From the NCBI GenBank assembly GCA_022823665.1, contig JAJEHN010000025.1:1-64000 (forward strand): 64,000 bases of DNA. Direction: 5' to 3'. Below are positions 8,786 to 17,444 of this stretch, in pieces. A program made the translations under genes and the position numbers. Each line of letters starts with the position of its first letter. Position 1 is the stretch's first letter. The notes beneath the pieces were generated by a model. That model was not told the DNA's origin and made no database searches. It saw only the letters and a list, made by a program, of their open reading frames with translations. The stretch comes from Thermoanaerobaculia bacterium (GTDB taxonomy: Bacteria; Acidobacteriota; Thermoanaerobaculia; Multivoradales; Multivoraceae).

Positions 8786-10866
8786 AGAGAGTATTGAACG
8801 AGGCTGACGCCTCGCGCGTTTCAACGCCGCCTTCGGCGGCAGCGGGTCAGAGGACCCGCGCACCCGGCAGAGGGGAAACGCCGTCGCTGTCCTACGTCGT
8901 ACCGACGATCGGCGTCTCGGAGCACCTGGAGCAGTGCCTGGCGTCGATCTACCGGGACGGTCAAGACCTCGATTCACCGTCGGAGCTGGTCATCGTGTGG
9001 CAGGCCCCGGTGGCCGCGGGCGCCGGGAACGCAGAGGGGTCGGTGGCCCTGCGCGAGCTGTGCGAGCGGATCGCGTCGGCTCGGCCGGGGGCGATCGACG
9101 GGCCGCCGCGGATCGTCGAACTCCCCCGCCCCGCCGGTTTCGCTCGCGCGGTGAACGACGGCATCGCGGTCGGCAGCGGCGACTGGATCGCCCTGGTGAA
9201 CGATGACGTCGTGCTTGAAGCGGGATGGGCGCGACGGCTGCTCGAGGCGACGGGGGCTGCTTCACGAGTGGCCGCGGCGCAGGGGATCAACCTGATGGCC
9301 GGCGGCGAGGACGACGGCGAGGCGGCACGCATCGACGGCGCCGGTCTGGCGTGGAACCGGCGCTGGCAGGCGGTTCAGCTTGGCCGCGGGGAAACGGTGG
9401 AAGCGGCGGAACCCGTGATCGGGGTGTACGGAGTGTCGGCGACCGCGGCGATCTACCATCGTGGCGCGCTCGTGGACGTGAGCGGCGCGGGCAGCGAACT
9501 CAGGCCGTTCGAGGAGCGGCTCGACAGCTACTACGAGGACGTCGAGCTGGCGGACCGGCTGCATGGGGCCGGCTACAGCGCGCTGGTGGTGCCGGCGGCG
9601 CGCGCGGAACACGCCGGGGCGCTGTCGAGCCGGAGCCCGCGGGCCGCGCGGCGCAGGACGCGGCGTGTCTACGCGAACCGTCTCCTCGTCGTGGCGCGGC
9701 GCCTGGGCCGCGGTTTCTGGCTCAAGCTGCCCGTCCTCCTGGGACGGGACGTCGTCGACGCGCTGAGGCAGCCGGCTACCGCGCCGATGCCGGGGGACCT
9801 GGAGCCGCCGGGCATCGCTGACCTGGCGCGCGCCTGGAGCCGGGCGGCCTGGCTGTTGCCGCGATTCGCCCACTTCGGTCGTGGCACGGAGGAAAGGAGC
9901 GAGGCTGGCGCCTCGCGCGTTTCGACGCCGCCTTCGGCGGCAGCGGGTCAGAGGACCGGCGCACCCGGTGTGCGGCCGGTTCTCTCCGCCGTGGCCCCGC
10001 ACTGGCACGACGAGGAGCACCTCGCCGAGCTGGTGCGAGACTGGCCCGACGACGAGCGCTTCGAGTTGATCGTCGTCGACAACGGATCGGACGACGACTT
10101 GACGGAGCTTGCAACCGACCGGCCCAACGTCAGCGTGCTGGAACCCGGCCGCAACCTGGGATTCGGAGCGGCCGTGAACCACGGCGCCGCGGAGGCCGGC
10201 GCCGAGCTGATCCTGATCCTGAACACGGACGCCGTCCCGGAGCCGGGGGCGCTGGACGCCCTGGTCGAGGCCATGGCGAACCATCCCGATGCCGCCGGGC
10301 TCGCGCCCCGACTGCTCGGCGCGGACGACGCCGCCCAGGCGTCCTGGCAGCTTCGGCGGTTGCCGACGGTTCGCACCCTGATCGGTTACTGCTGCTTCGT
10401 GGAGCCCGCGCCGGCGCCGGAGCCGGCTGCCGGCACGCCGGTCGAACAGCCCGCGGCCTGCGCGCTGCTGCTCCGGCGCTCCGCGTTCGAGAACGCGGGC
10501 GGCATGGACAAGCGCTTCTGGCCCGCCTGGTTCGAAGACGTCGACCTGGCGCGCCGCCTCGCCGACCGGGGCGAGCGGGTGCTGTACTGGCCGGAAGCCG
10601 TCTTCCGCCACGGGCTCGGCGCTTCGGTGCCCAGGCTGGGCTACGGCGCGTTTCTTGCCGCCTACTACCGGAACCTGGACCGTTATGCGCGCAAGCACCA
10701 TGGTCGGGGTGTTGCTCTGATGCTGCGGGCCGTGCTGGTCAAAGCGGCGGTGATGCGTATCGTCCTGTTGCCATTGCGGTGTCCAGGGCGCGCGCGGGGG
10801 CGCGGCGAGGCGTTCGCCGGACTGTGGCGGCTGGCGGCGGCGGCTACCGGGTGGAGGGCAAGGTGA
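8782..10866 (+). CDS. Double glycosyltransferase family 2 protein
   Basis: About 694 residues with two GT2 (GT-A fold) domains in tandem. Domain 1 (about 35-300) has [16 protein letters not shown] and [11 protein letters not shown]. Domain 2 (about 395-690) has [38 protein letters not shown] and [10 protein letters not shown]. Each should transfer a nucleotide-activated sugar to a growing glycan at the cytoplasmic membrane face. No ATG precedes domain 1, so I use TTG 8782, overlapping the previous stop as TTGA; TTG 8794 is the alternative. Both the N terminus (about residues 5-29) and the linker between the domains are encoded by copies of a 72-bp structured repeat, which suggests the gene was reshaped by repeat insertion. 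The next gene overlaps as GTGA. Confidence 0.85.
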   Translation: MKRVLNEADASRVSTPPSAAAGQRTRAPGRGETPSLSYVVPTIGVSEHLEQCLASIYRDGQDLDSPSELVIVWQAPVAAGAGNAEGSVALRELCERIASARPGAIDGPPRIVELPRPAGFARAVNDGIAVGSGDWIALVNDDVVLEAGWARRLLEATGAASRVAAAQGINLMAGGEDDGEAARIDGAGLAWNRRWQAVQLGRGETVEAAEPVIGVYGVSATAAIYHRGALVDVSGAGSELRPFEERLDSYYEDVELADRLHGAGYSALVVPAARAEHAGALSSRSPRAARRRTRRVYANRLLVVARRLGRGFWLKLPVLLGRDVVDALRQPATAPMPGDLEPPGIADLARAWSRAAWLLPRFAHFGRGTEERSEAGASRVSTPPSAAAGQRTGAPGVRPVLSAVAPHWHDEEHLAELVRDWPDDERFELIVVDNGSDDDLTELATDRPNVSVLEPGRNLGFGAAVNHGAAEAGAELILILNTDAVPEPGALDALVEAMANHPDAAGLAPRLLGADDAAQASWQLRRLPTVRTLIGYCCFVEPAPAPEPAAGTPVEQPAACALLLRRSAFENAGGMDKRFWPAWFEDVDLARRLADRGERVLYWPEAVFRHGLGASVPRLGYGAFLAAYYRNLDRYARKHHGRGVALMLRAVLVKAAVMRIVLLPLRCPGRARGRGEAFAGLWRLAAAATGWRAR
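8796..8867 (+). repeat. Structured 72-bp repeat, copy 1
   Basis: Matches 9897-9968 at 68 of 72 positions. It folds into three consecutive hairpins: GAGGC-TGAC-GCCTC, GCCGCC-TTC-GGCGGC and GCGGGTC-AGAG-GACCCGC. It lies in frame at the 5' end of the double-glycosyltransferase gene and encodes the peptide [15 protein letters not shown]. It resembles a REP/MITE-like dispersed palindromic element. Confidence 0.85.
9897..9968 (+). repeat. Structured 72-bp repeat, copy 2
   Basis: Second copy, in the same orientation and reading frame as copy 1 (1,101 bp downstream). It encodes the same [15 protein letters not shown] core in the linker between the two GT2 domains. The first two hairpins are perfect; the third has one mismatch (GACCGGC instead of GACCCGC). 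Confidence 0.85.
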
Positions 10867-12998
10867 GTTCGCTCGCTGTCTGCACCGTCGCCTGGAACGA
10901 CGCAGAGAATCTGCCGCGGTTCTTCGAGGCGCTGGCGGAGCTTCAGGGGCCGGCGTTCCGGCTGATCGTCGTCGACAACGCGAGCAGCGACGGTACGGTG
11001 GAGGCGCTGCGCGGTCACGCCGGGACAGCCGGCTTCCCGGTCGAAGTGATCGCCCTCGAAGAGAACACCGGCTTCGCCGGCGGCCTGAACCGGGCGCTCG
11101 AGAGCGCGTTCGCGAGCGACCCGCAACCCCAGTGGGTGCTGAGCCTGAACGCGGACGCCTGGCCGGCGCCGGACTACGCGGAGCGGTTGATCGAAAGCGC
11201 GCGGCGGTTCACGAGCGAGGAGCGGCCGGTGGGCGCGGTGACGGGGAGGCTGTTGCGAACGGAAGCGGAGGAGGGTCCGCCTTCGGCCGTCATCGACGCC
11301 TGCGGCATGGCTCTGACCCGGAGCTGGCGGCACGTCGACCGCGGCGCCGACCAGGCCGACGACGGCCAGTACGCGGCCACTGAACGGGTCTTCGGCGGCA
11401 CCGGCGCCGCGACGCTGTTCCTGGCCGCGGCGCTCCAGGACGCGGCGGTCGAGGGCCGCGTCCTGGACGACGACTTCCACTCGTACCGGGAGGACGCCGA
11501 ACTCTGCTTCCGGCTGCAGGAACGGGGCTGGCAGGTGCTCTACGAACCGAGGGCCCGCGCGGTCCACCGCCGAGTCAACCTCGCCCGGCGGCGGCGGCGG
11601 ATGTCGCCGGAGGTCAACTTCCACTCCCTCAAGAACCGCTACCTGCTGCAGTACTACCACCGCTCGCTCGCCGATCTGCCGCGCACCTTCCTGGCGACCG
11701 CGCTCCGCGAGCTGGGCATCGTCGCCTACGTCCTCCTTCGGGAACGGTCGTCGCTGGCCGCCTGGGGATGGCTCTGGCGCCATCGCAGCCGCCTGCGGGA
11801 ACGGCGCCGGCTCATCCGGTCCCGCCGCCTCGTCCCCGGCCGCGCGGTCGCACGCTGGTTCGGGCGCGCCGCGCTGCCCGCGGACCCGGAGCGCCCGCGG
11901 ATCCTGATGCTCGGAAGCCGCGGCATTCCCGCCAACTACAGCGGCTACGAGACGATGATCGAGGCGCTGGCGCCCCGGCTGGCCGAGCGCGGCTGGCGGG
12001 TGACCGTGTACTGCCGTTCACACTACGTGGACCGGCGGCTGCGCTCCCACCGCGGCGTGGAGCTGGTCGTCCTGCCGACGCTCCGAACGAAGTACGGCGA
12101 CACGCCGGTCCACACCCTGCTCTCCTGCCTGCACGCGACGCTGTTCGCGCGCGGCGCCCGAGCCGCCCTGGTCGTGAACGGCGCCAACGCGGTCTTCCTG
12201 CCGCTGCTGTGGCCGCGGCGCATCCGCACCGCCCTCCACGTCGACGGCATCGAGAAGCGGCGGGCCAAGTGGGGCTGGCCGGGACGCCTGGTCTACGCCG
12301 CCTCCGAACGGCTCGCCTGCCTGCTGCCCGGCGTGACGGTGACCGACGCGGACGTGATCGCCGCTCACTACCGCGCCCGCTACCGGCGCGAGTCGACGAT
12401 GATCCGCTACGGCGTCGAACCCAAACCCCTGCCGGGCCATCCGGTCCTCGACGAGCTGGGCCTCGAACCCCGCGGCTACTTCCTCTATGTCAGCCGGTTC
12501 GAGCCGGAGAACAACCCGCATCGGGTGGTCGCGGCCTACCGCAAGGTCGGAGGCGACGTGCCCCTCGTGATGGTCGGCGACGCGCCCTACGCGAGCGACT
12601 TCATCGCCGCGATGAAGCGCGACGCCGACCCGCGGGTGCAATTCCCGGGAACGGTCTTCGGCGAGGGCTACCGGGGCCTGCTGTCGTCCGCGCTGGCGAC
12701 GGTCCACGCCACCGAGGTCGGCGGCACGCACCCGGCGCTGGTCGAGGCGATGGGCTACGGCAACTGCGTACTGGTCAACGACGAACCGGCCAACCGCGAA
12801 ACGGCGGGCGACGCGGGCGTCTACTTCGAGGTCGAGGACGAGGCCTCGCTGGTCGCCGCCCTCGAGTTCGCCCGCGCCGATCCGCCGCGGGCGCGCGACC
12901 ACGGCAGGCGGGCGGCGCGCCGCGCGGCCGAGGAGTACAACTGGGACCGCGTGGCGGACGAGTACGAGGAGCTCTTCCGGCGTCTCTCGAACCGCTAG
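10863..12998 (+). CDS. Fused glycosyltransferase: GT2 domain plus GT4/DUF1972 domain
   Basis: 711 residues. The N-terminal GT2 domain (about 1-320) has LIVVDNASSDGTVEAL, ENTGFAGGLNRALE, LSLNADAWP and YREDAELCFRL. The C-terminal domain (about 345-711) opens with ILMLGSRGIPANYSGYETM, a hallmark of DUF1972 rhamnosyltransferase-like GT4 enzymes, and contains VSRFEPENNPHRVV and the GT4 donor-site stretch TEVGGTHPALVEAMGYG. It thus joins a GT-A and a GT-B enzyme, likely adding two successive sugars to a lipid-linked glycan. GTG 10863 overlaps the previous stop as GTGA; the in-frame ATG 10779 would add a low-complexity tail inside the upstream gene. Confidence 0.88.
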   Translation: MSSLAVCTVAWNDAENLPRFFEALAELQGPAFRLIVVDNASSDGTVEALRGHAGTAGFPVEVIALEENTGFAGGLNRALESAFASDPQPQWVLSLNADAWPAPDYAERLIESARRFTSEERPVGAVTGRLLRTEAEEGPPSAVIDACGMALTRSWRHVDRGADQADDGQYAATERVFGGTGAATLFLAAALQDAAVEGRVLDDDFHSYREDAELCFRLQERGWQVLYEPRARAVHRRVNLARRRRRMSPEVNFHSLKNRYLLQYYHRSLADLPRTFLATALRELGIVAYVLLRERSSLAAWGWLWRHRSRLRERRRLIRSRRLVPGRAVARWFGRAALPADPERPRILMLGSRGIPANYSGYETMIEALAPRLAERGWRVTVYCRSHYVDRRLRSHRGVELVVLPTLRTKYGDTPVHTLLSCLHATLFARGARAALVVNGANAVFLPLLWPRRIRTALHVDGIEKRRAKWGWPGRLVYAASERLACLLPGVTVTDADVIAAHYRARYRRESTMIRYGVEPKPLPGHPVLDELGLEPRGYFLYVSRFEPENNPHRVVAAYRKVGGDVPLVMVGDAPYASDFIAAMKRDADPRVQFPGTVFGEGYRGLLSSALATVHATEVGGTHPALVEAMGYGNCVLVNDEPANRETAGDAGVYFEVEDEASLVAALEFARADPPRARDHGRRAARRAAEEYNWDRVADEYEELFRRLSNR

Positions 12999-13050
12999 GA
13001 ACCTCCGCGGGCCGCGCTAGAATCTCCGCCAGCTTCCGCGAGCCGGAGTC

Positions 13051-14490
13051 ATGCTCAAGCAGCGCGTTCGCCTACAGACGGCCCTGATCCTGGCCCTCGA
13101 CCTTTCCCTGGTCGCGGCCGCGTTCTTCCTCGCCTACTGGATTCGCAGCGGCCTCTTCCCGCTCGTGCTGCCAGGGCTCTACCCGCAGCCGCTCTATCCG
13201 TTGAGCGACCACCTGCCGCTGCTGCCGCTGGCCCTGGTGACCTGGGGGGCGCCGCTCGTCTTTACGCGGCGCTACCGCTCGCACCGGACGGCCGATCTGA
13301 AGACGGAAGGGACCGCGATCCTCAAGGTGGCGGCGATCGCCACGCTCCTCACGCTGTTCGCCGTCTTCGTCCTGCGGCTCGACCAGCTCCTGATCCAGGA
13401 CAGCCTCAGCCGAACCTGGCTGCTCCTGTTCACAAGCCTCGCCTTCCTGCTGCTGCTGGCGGAGAAGATCGCGCTGCGCCTGGTCTCGCGCGACATGCGG
13501 CGGCACGGGCTGAACCAGCGGACGGTGCTCATCGCGGGCGCACCGGAGGCCGCGGCGCAACTCGCCGAATCGATCGAGGACCACCCTCACTGGGGTCTCC
13601 GGATCATCGGCCTGGTCCATACCGGCGGCAGCCGCCCCAAAGAGGCCACCGGGAACGTGCTGGGCAGCATGGACGACGTGCTGCGCATCGTCTCGGAACA
13701 CGTGGTCGACGACGTGTTCTTCACCGTCACGCCCCACGAACTGCCAGCGCTCAAGGACATCATCGACGGCCTGCAGGAACAGGGCATCCGGACCCGCATC
13801 GCGCTCGATCTGCTGCCGCCGGCCCACACCAAGGTCGACCTCGAGTACCTGGACGGGCGGCCGGTCGTCACGCTGTCGCCGGCGCCCTCGAACTTCCTCC
13901 TCCTGCTGTTCAAGCGCGCCTACGACTTCAGCATCGGCGCCGCCCTTCTGGTCATCAGCCTGCCCGTGATGCTGATCCTGGCGCTGCTGATCAAGGCGAC
14001 CTCGTCCGGCTCCGTGCTCTACCGGCAGACCCGCTGCGGTCTGAACGGCCGCCGCTTCACGATGTACAAGCTCCGCACGATGGTTGCCGACGCCGATCAG
14101 CGGAAGCGCGAACTGGAGCACCTGAACACGATGGACGGCCCCGCGTTCAAGATGCGCAGCGACCCGCGGATCACCCCGCTCGGCCACTACCTGCGCAAGT
14201 TCAGCCTGGACGAGCTGCCGCAGTTCTGGAACGTCGTGCGGGGCGACATGAGCCTGGTCGGCCCGAGGCCGCTCGAGGAGAAGGAGCCCTACACGCGGCG
14301 GCAGCGGCGGCGCCTCTCCATGAAGCCCGGCATCACCTGCCTGTGGCAGATCAGCGGCCGAAACGACCTCGACTTCAACCGCTGGATGGAGCTCGACCTG
14401 GAGTACATCGACACCTGGTCGCCGCGACTCGACTTCGTGATCCTGCTGAAGACGATTCCGGCGGTGCTCAGCCGGCGCGGAGCCTCGTAG
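13051..14490 (+). CDS. Polyprenyl-phosphate glycosyl-1-phosphate transferase (WcaJ/WbaP type)
   Basis: 479 residues. Starts the lipid-linked repeat unit of an exopolysaccharide or O-antigen by moving a sugar-1-phosphate onto undecaprenyl phosphate. N-terminal membrane segments (four, up to about residue 145), a CoA-binding-like middle domain (VLIAGAPEAAAQLAESI), another membrane helix (about 290-312), then the bacterial sugar transferase domain with MYKLRTMVADAD, LGHYLRKFSLDELPQFWNV, LVGPRPLEEKEPY and KPGITCLWQISGRND. Full length for the family. A TAGAAT hexamer at 13018-13023 in the 52-bp gap may be a -10. It ends exactly against the convergent ricT stop. Confidence 0.93.
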   Translation: MLKQRVRLQTALILALDLSLVAAAFFLAYWIRSGLFPLVLPGLYPQPLYPLSDHLPLLPLALVTWGAPLVFTRRYRSHRTADLKTEGTAILKVAAIATLLTLFAVFVLRLDQLLIQDSLSRTWLLLFTSLAFLLLLAEKIALRLVSRDMRRHGLNQRTVLIAGAPEAAAQLAESIEDHPHWGLRIIGLVHTGGSRPKEATGNVLGSMDDVLRIVSEHVVDDVFFTVTPHELPALKDIIDGLQEQGIRTRIALDLLPPAHTKVDLEYLDGRPVVTLSPAPSNFLLLLFKRAYDFSIGAALLVISLPVMLILALLIKATSSGSVLYRQTRCGLNGRRFTMYKLRTMVADADQRKRELEHLNTMDGPAFKMRSDPRITPLGHYLRKFSLDELPQFWNVVRGDMSLVGPRPLEEKEPYTRRQRRRLSMKPGITCLWQISGRNDLDFNRWMELDLEYIDTWSPRLDFVILLKTIPAVLSRRGAS

Positions 14491-15216
14491 TCAGGTAACG
14501 ACGGGCAGGGCGGCCTTGCCGGTGCGGCGGCCCCGGTAGCTGTCGTCCTCGTAGGCGAGGCAACAGAGCAGCCGGCCGCACTGGCCGGAGATCTTCGACG
14601 GGTTCAGGCTCAGGCCCTGACGTTTCGCCATCTGGATCGAGATGGGCCGGAAACCGTCGAGCCACGTCGAACAGCACAGCGTTCGGCCGCAGATGCCGAC
14701 GCCGCCGAGGAGGCGTGCCTCGTCGCGCGGCCCGACGTGCACGAGACGGACCTGGGTCTTGAAGCGGGACTTCAGGTCGCGCAGCAACTGCCGGAAGTCG
14801 ACGCGCCGATCCGCCGTGAAGTAGAAGGTCGCGTTGCGGCCGTCCAGGCTGAAGTCGACCCGGGACACCTTCATCTCGAGGCGGAGCGCTCGGGCCCGCT
14901 CCCGGCAGAAAGCCTTGCCGCGCACCTCGTTCGCCAGTTGCTTCTCCCTCGCCGCGCGGTCGGCGTCGTCGGCCCGCCGGATGACGGAGCGCGCGCTCGA
15001 CTTCTGACACGGTTTGAACACCGGCATGGGGGACTTCTCGACCCGGCCGTAGGCGGGGCCCGGCTTCATCGACACGATGACCTCGTCGCCGCGGGCGAGC
15101 AGTTCGCCGCCGGTGCTGCAGAGCGTCAGGTTCGTCTCCTCGCCGAAGCGGACGCCGACGTACGTGTCCTCGACGGCCGTGGACTGACCCGCGAAGCTGC
15201 AGCCAGCGCAATTCAT
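14491..15216 (-). CDS. ricT: PSP1-domain protein, RicT/YaaT type
   Basis: 241 residues with the PSP1 domain. The cysteine-rich signatures CGRTLCCSTWL and CGRLLCCL, plus KPCQ and CAGC near the N terminus, match the RicT/YaaT family. In Bacillus this protein, with RicA and RicF, forms an Fe-S-containing complex that modulates RNase Y and sporulation; in diderms its role is less clear. No ricA/ricF is visible here. ATG 15214-15216 overlaps the purD stop as ATGA. The stop codon directly abuts that of the convergent sugar transferase. Confidence 0.88.
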   Translation of the reverse strand: MNCAGCSFAGQSTAVEDTYVGVRFGEETNLTLCSTGGELLARGDEVIVSMKPGPAYGRVEKSPMPVFKPCQKSSARSVIRRADDADRAAREKQLANEVRGKAFCRERARALRLEMKVSRVDFSLDGRNATFYFTADRRVDFRQLLRDLKSRFKTQVRLVHVGPRDEARLLGGVGICGRTLCCSTWLDGFRPISIQMAKRQGLSLNPSKISGQCGRLLCCLAYEDDSYRGRRTGKAALPVVT

Positions 15217-16508
15217 GGCGGAGGTCCGACTCCGGCGCCCCCGTCGAGCACCCTCCGCCCGATGTCCGAGCGCATCGCCTTCGACGGCCAGCGGATGAGC
15301 GCGGCCGCCCCGTAGGCCCGTTCGAGCGCCTGCCCGAGGTCCTCCCCCACCGCGCAGACGTTGAGGACGCGGCCGCCCGTGGCGGTCACCGCGTCTCCGC
15401 TTCGGCCGGTGCCGGCGTGGAAGACGACGACGCCTTCGCGGGCGCGCGCGTCCTCGATGCCCTCGATCGTGTCTCCCGACGCCGCCTTCCCGGGGTAGCC
15501 CCGGTTGGCCAGCACAAGGCAGGCGGAAGCGCCGGCGCGGAAGGCGAGTTTCGGGCGCCCGAAGTCGCCGCCGGCGCCGGCGAGGAACAGGTCGACGGGG
15601 TCCTCGTCGAGGCGCAGCAGCAGCGCCTGCGCCTCGGGATCGCCGAGCCGGGTGTTGAACTCGAGCACCTGCGGGCCGTCCGGACTCATCATCAGGCCGG
15701 CGTAGAGGACGCCGGAGAACGGCGTGCCGTCCGCCGCCATGCCGGCCACGGTGCGCTCCATCACCTCGCGCATGATCCGGTCGACTTCGCCGTCCGAGAC
15801 GATCCCCGCCGGGCTGTGGGCGCCCATGCCGCCGGTGTTGGGCCCGGAGTCGCCGTCGCCGATCCGCTTGTAGTCCTTGGACGTCGCGAGCGGCAGCACC
15901 CGGGTCCCGTCGCAGAAGCCGATGAAGGAAACCTCCTCCCCGGGCACGAAGGGCTCGATCAGGATGCGGGCGCCGGCGTCGCCGAACCGACGCTCCACGA
16001 AGAACTCGTCCAGCGCGGCCTCGAGCTCCCCTGGCGTCGAGACGATCAGCACGCCCTTGCCCGCGGCCAGACCGTCCGCCTTGAGCACCGCCGGCAGCCC
16101 GAAGCGCTCGGCCGCCCTCCGCGCGCTGTCGCGGTTGCTGGTGACTTCGAAGTCGCAGGTCGGCACCCCGTGGCGGCGCATGAACTCCTTGGCGAAGACC
16201 TTGGAGCTCTCGAGGCGCGCCGCCGCCCGGGTCGGGCCGAAGATCGCCAGGCCGCGCTCCCTGAACGCGTCGACCACACCGAGCGAGAGCGGCACCTCGG
16301 GGCCGACCAGGGTGAGGTCGATCCCGCGTTCGGCGGCGAACCGGGCCAGGCCGTCGATGTCCGTGACGTCGAGCGCGACGCTCTCGCCGCATTCCTCGGT
16401 GCCCGGACTGCCGGGCGCGCAGTAGAGCTCCGTCTCCGGCGACCGCTCCCGGATGAGCCAGCAGAGCGCGTGTTCGCGGCCGCCGTTGCCGATGACCAGG
16501 ACTCTCAG
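15213..16508 (-). CDS. purD: Phosphoribosylamine--glycine ligase
   Basis: 431 residues; second step of purine synthesis, joining glycine to phosphoribosylamine using ATP. The N terminus RVLVIGNGGREHALCW is the classical PurD start. The ATP-grasp domain has VLKADGLAAGKGV, GEEVSFIGFCDG, DYKRIGDGDSGPNTGGMG and VLEFNTRLGDPEAQ. No ATG, GTG or TTG lies near the family start. The best fit is CTG (minus strand of 16506-16508), overlapping the ispH stop as CTGA. Upstream GTG codons would add about 30 arginine-rich residues inside ispH. Middle gene of the ispH-purD-ricT run. Confidence 0.94.
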   Translation of the reverse strand: MRVLVIGNGGREHALCWLIRERSPETELYCAPGSPGTEECGESVALDVTDIDGLARFAAERGIDLTLVGPEVPLSLGVVDAFRERGLAIFGPTRAAARLESSKVFAKEFMRRHGVPTCDFEVTSNRDSARRAAERFGLPAVLKADGLAAGKGVLIVSTPGELEAALDEFFVERRFGDAGARILIEPFVPGEEVSFIGFCDGTRVLPLATSKDYKRIGDGDSGPNTGGMGAHSPAGIVSDGEVDRIMREVMERTVAGMAADGTPFSGVLYAGLMMSPDGPQVLEFNTRLGDPEAQALLLRLDEDPVDLFLAGAGGDFGRPKLAFRAGASACLVLANRGYPGKAASGDTIEGIEDARAREGVVVFHAGTGRSGDAVTATGGRVLNVCAVGEDLGQALERAYGAAALIRWPSKAMRSDIGRRVLDGGAGVGPPP

Positions 16509-17368
16509 GGCGACGCCTCCAGGATCGCCGCCTCGACTTCCTCGATCATCGAGTCCGGAGTGGAGGCGCCGGCGGTGACGCCGACGGTGCGGCACTCCTC
16601 GAACCAGGTTGTCCGCAGGTCGCCCGCGTCGTGGACGAGGTGGCTCCGGGGCTCGATCTCCCGGCAGATCTCCCACAGGTGGCGCGTGTTCGCGCTGTGC
16701 CGGCCGCCGACGACGACGACGCAGTCGACCTCCGGGTCCGCCGCCAGGGCGCGCGCCGCGTCCTGGTTCTCCTTCGTCGCGTAGCAGATGGTGTCCGCTC
16801 GCGCGGCCTCCGCCGCGCGCGCCTCGATCGTCCGCGCGACCTGCTCGTACTCCTCGCTGTTCAGCGTGGTCTGGTAGAAGATCCTGACCTTCGGGTGGCG
16901 CTCGAAATCGATCCGGGCGACGTCGGCCGCGGTCAGCACGACGTCATACGCCTCGGGATCGAGATCCCGGGTGTAGCCGATCACCTCGCGATGCCGCGCG
17001 TCGCCGATGAACACCAGGTGACAGCCCGCCTCGAGCGCCTGCCGGGCCTCTTCGTGGACGTCATAAACGAAGGGACAGGTCGTATCGACGACCAGGAGGC
17101 CCCGTTCCAGCGCCCGCCGGTGAAACGACGGCGGCACGCCGTGCGCCGAGAAGACGATCGTCCCGTTCTCGACCTCATCGAGCGCGTCCGCCGTGCCGAA
17201 GCCGAGCTCCACGAGGTCGGAGACGACCCGTTCGTTGTGGACCAGTTGGCCCAGGATCCGCCCGCGCCGTCCGCCCGCGGCAAGTTGCCGCACCGTGCGA
17301 TCGGCGATCCGCACGCCGGCGCAGAATCCGTACTTCTCGGCGCGCCTAAGGGTCAGCGGACCCGTCAT
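16505..17368 (-). CDS. ispH: 4-hydroxy-3-methylbut-2-enyl diphosphate reductase
   Basis: 287 residues; last step of the MEP pathway, giving IPP and DMAPP with a [4Fe-4S] cluster. The three cluster cysteines are present in YGFCAGVR (about 16), TTCPFVYDV (about 100) and ICYATKENQ. VFSAHGVPPSF and VGVTAGASTPDSMIEEV are also conserved. The start ATG 17366-17368 fits the family; the upstream extension is arginine-rich and unlikely. A promoter-like TGCTAGGAT lies 53 nt upstream. It is followed with 4-bp overlaps by purD and ricT. Confidence 0.96.
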   Translation of the reverse strand: MTGPLTLRRAEKYGFCAGVRIADRTVRQLAAGGRRGRILGQLVHNERVVSDLVELGFGTADALDEVENGTIVFSAHGVPPSFHRRALERGLLVVDTTCPFVYDVHEEARQALEAGCHLVFIGDARHREVIGYTRDLDPEAYDVVLTAADVARIDFERHPKVRIFYQTTLNSEEYEQVARTIEARAAEAARADTICYATKENQDAARALAADPEVDCVVVVGGRHSANTRHLWEICREIEPRSHLVHDAGDLRTTWFEECRTVGVTAGASTPDSMIEEVEAAILEASP

Positions 17369-17395
17369 CCTCTTCCGCCTGTCTATTCGAACCGA

Positions 17396-17411
17396 CCGAC
17401 CATCCGGTCGG
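17396..17411 (-). other. Short stem-loop in the ispH leader
   Basis: Perfect 6-bp stem CCGACC-ATCC-GGTCGG located between the predicted ispH start of transcription (about 17415) and its start codon. It would sit at the very 5' end of the mRNA and may stabilise it; no known riboswitch pattern is recognised. Confidence 0.3.
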
Positions 17412-17421
17412 AGAGGGCCGC

Positions 17422-17430
17422 ATCCTAGCA
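17422..17430 (-). promoter_or_regulatory. Extended -10 promoter for ispH-purD-ricT
   Basis: On the minus strand the sequence reads TGCTAGGAT, an extended -10 with no recognisable -35 hexamer upstream. It lies 14 bp after the lipoprotein stop and 53 nt before the ispH ATG. The same TGCTANNNT pattern precedes five other transcription units in this window. Confidence 0.5.
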
Positions 17431-17444
17431 GTGAGAGGAGAGGC

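Noticed and set aside
5576..8977. The serS reading frame stays open upstream to give a 1,133-residue ORF
   Set aside because: Only the part from 6868 down matches seryl-tRNA synthetase. The rest is Arg/Gln/Gly-rich antisense to the membrane-protein gene, a usual effect of high G+C.
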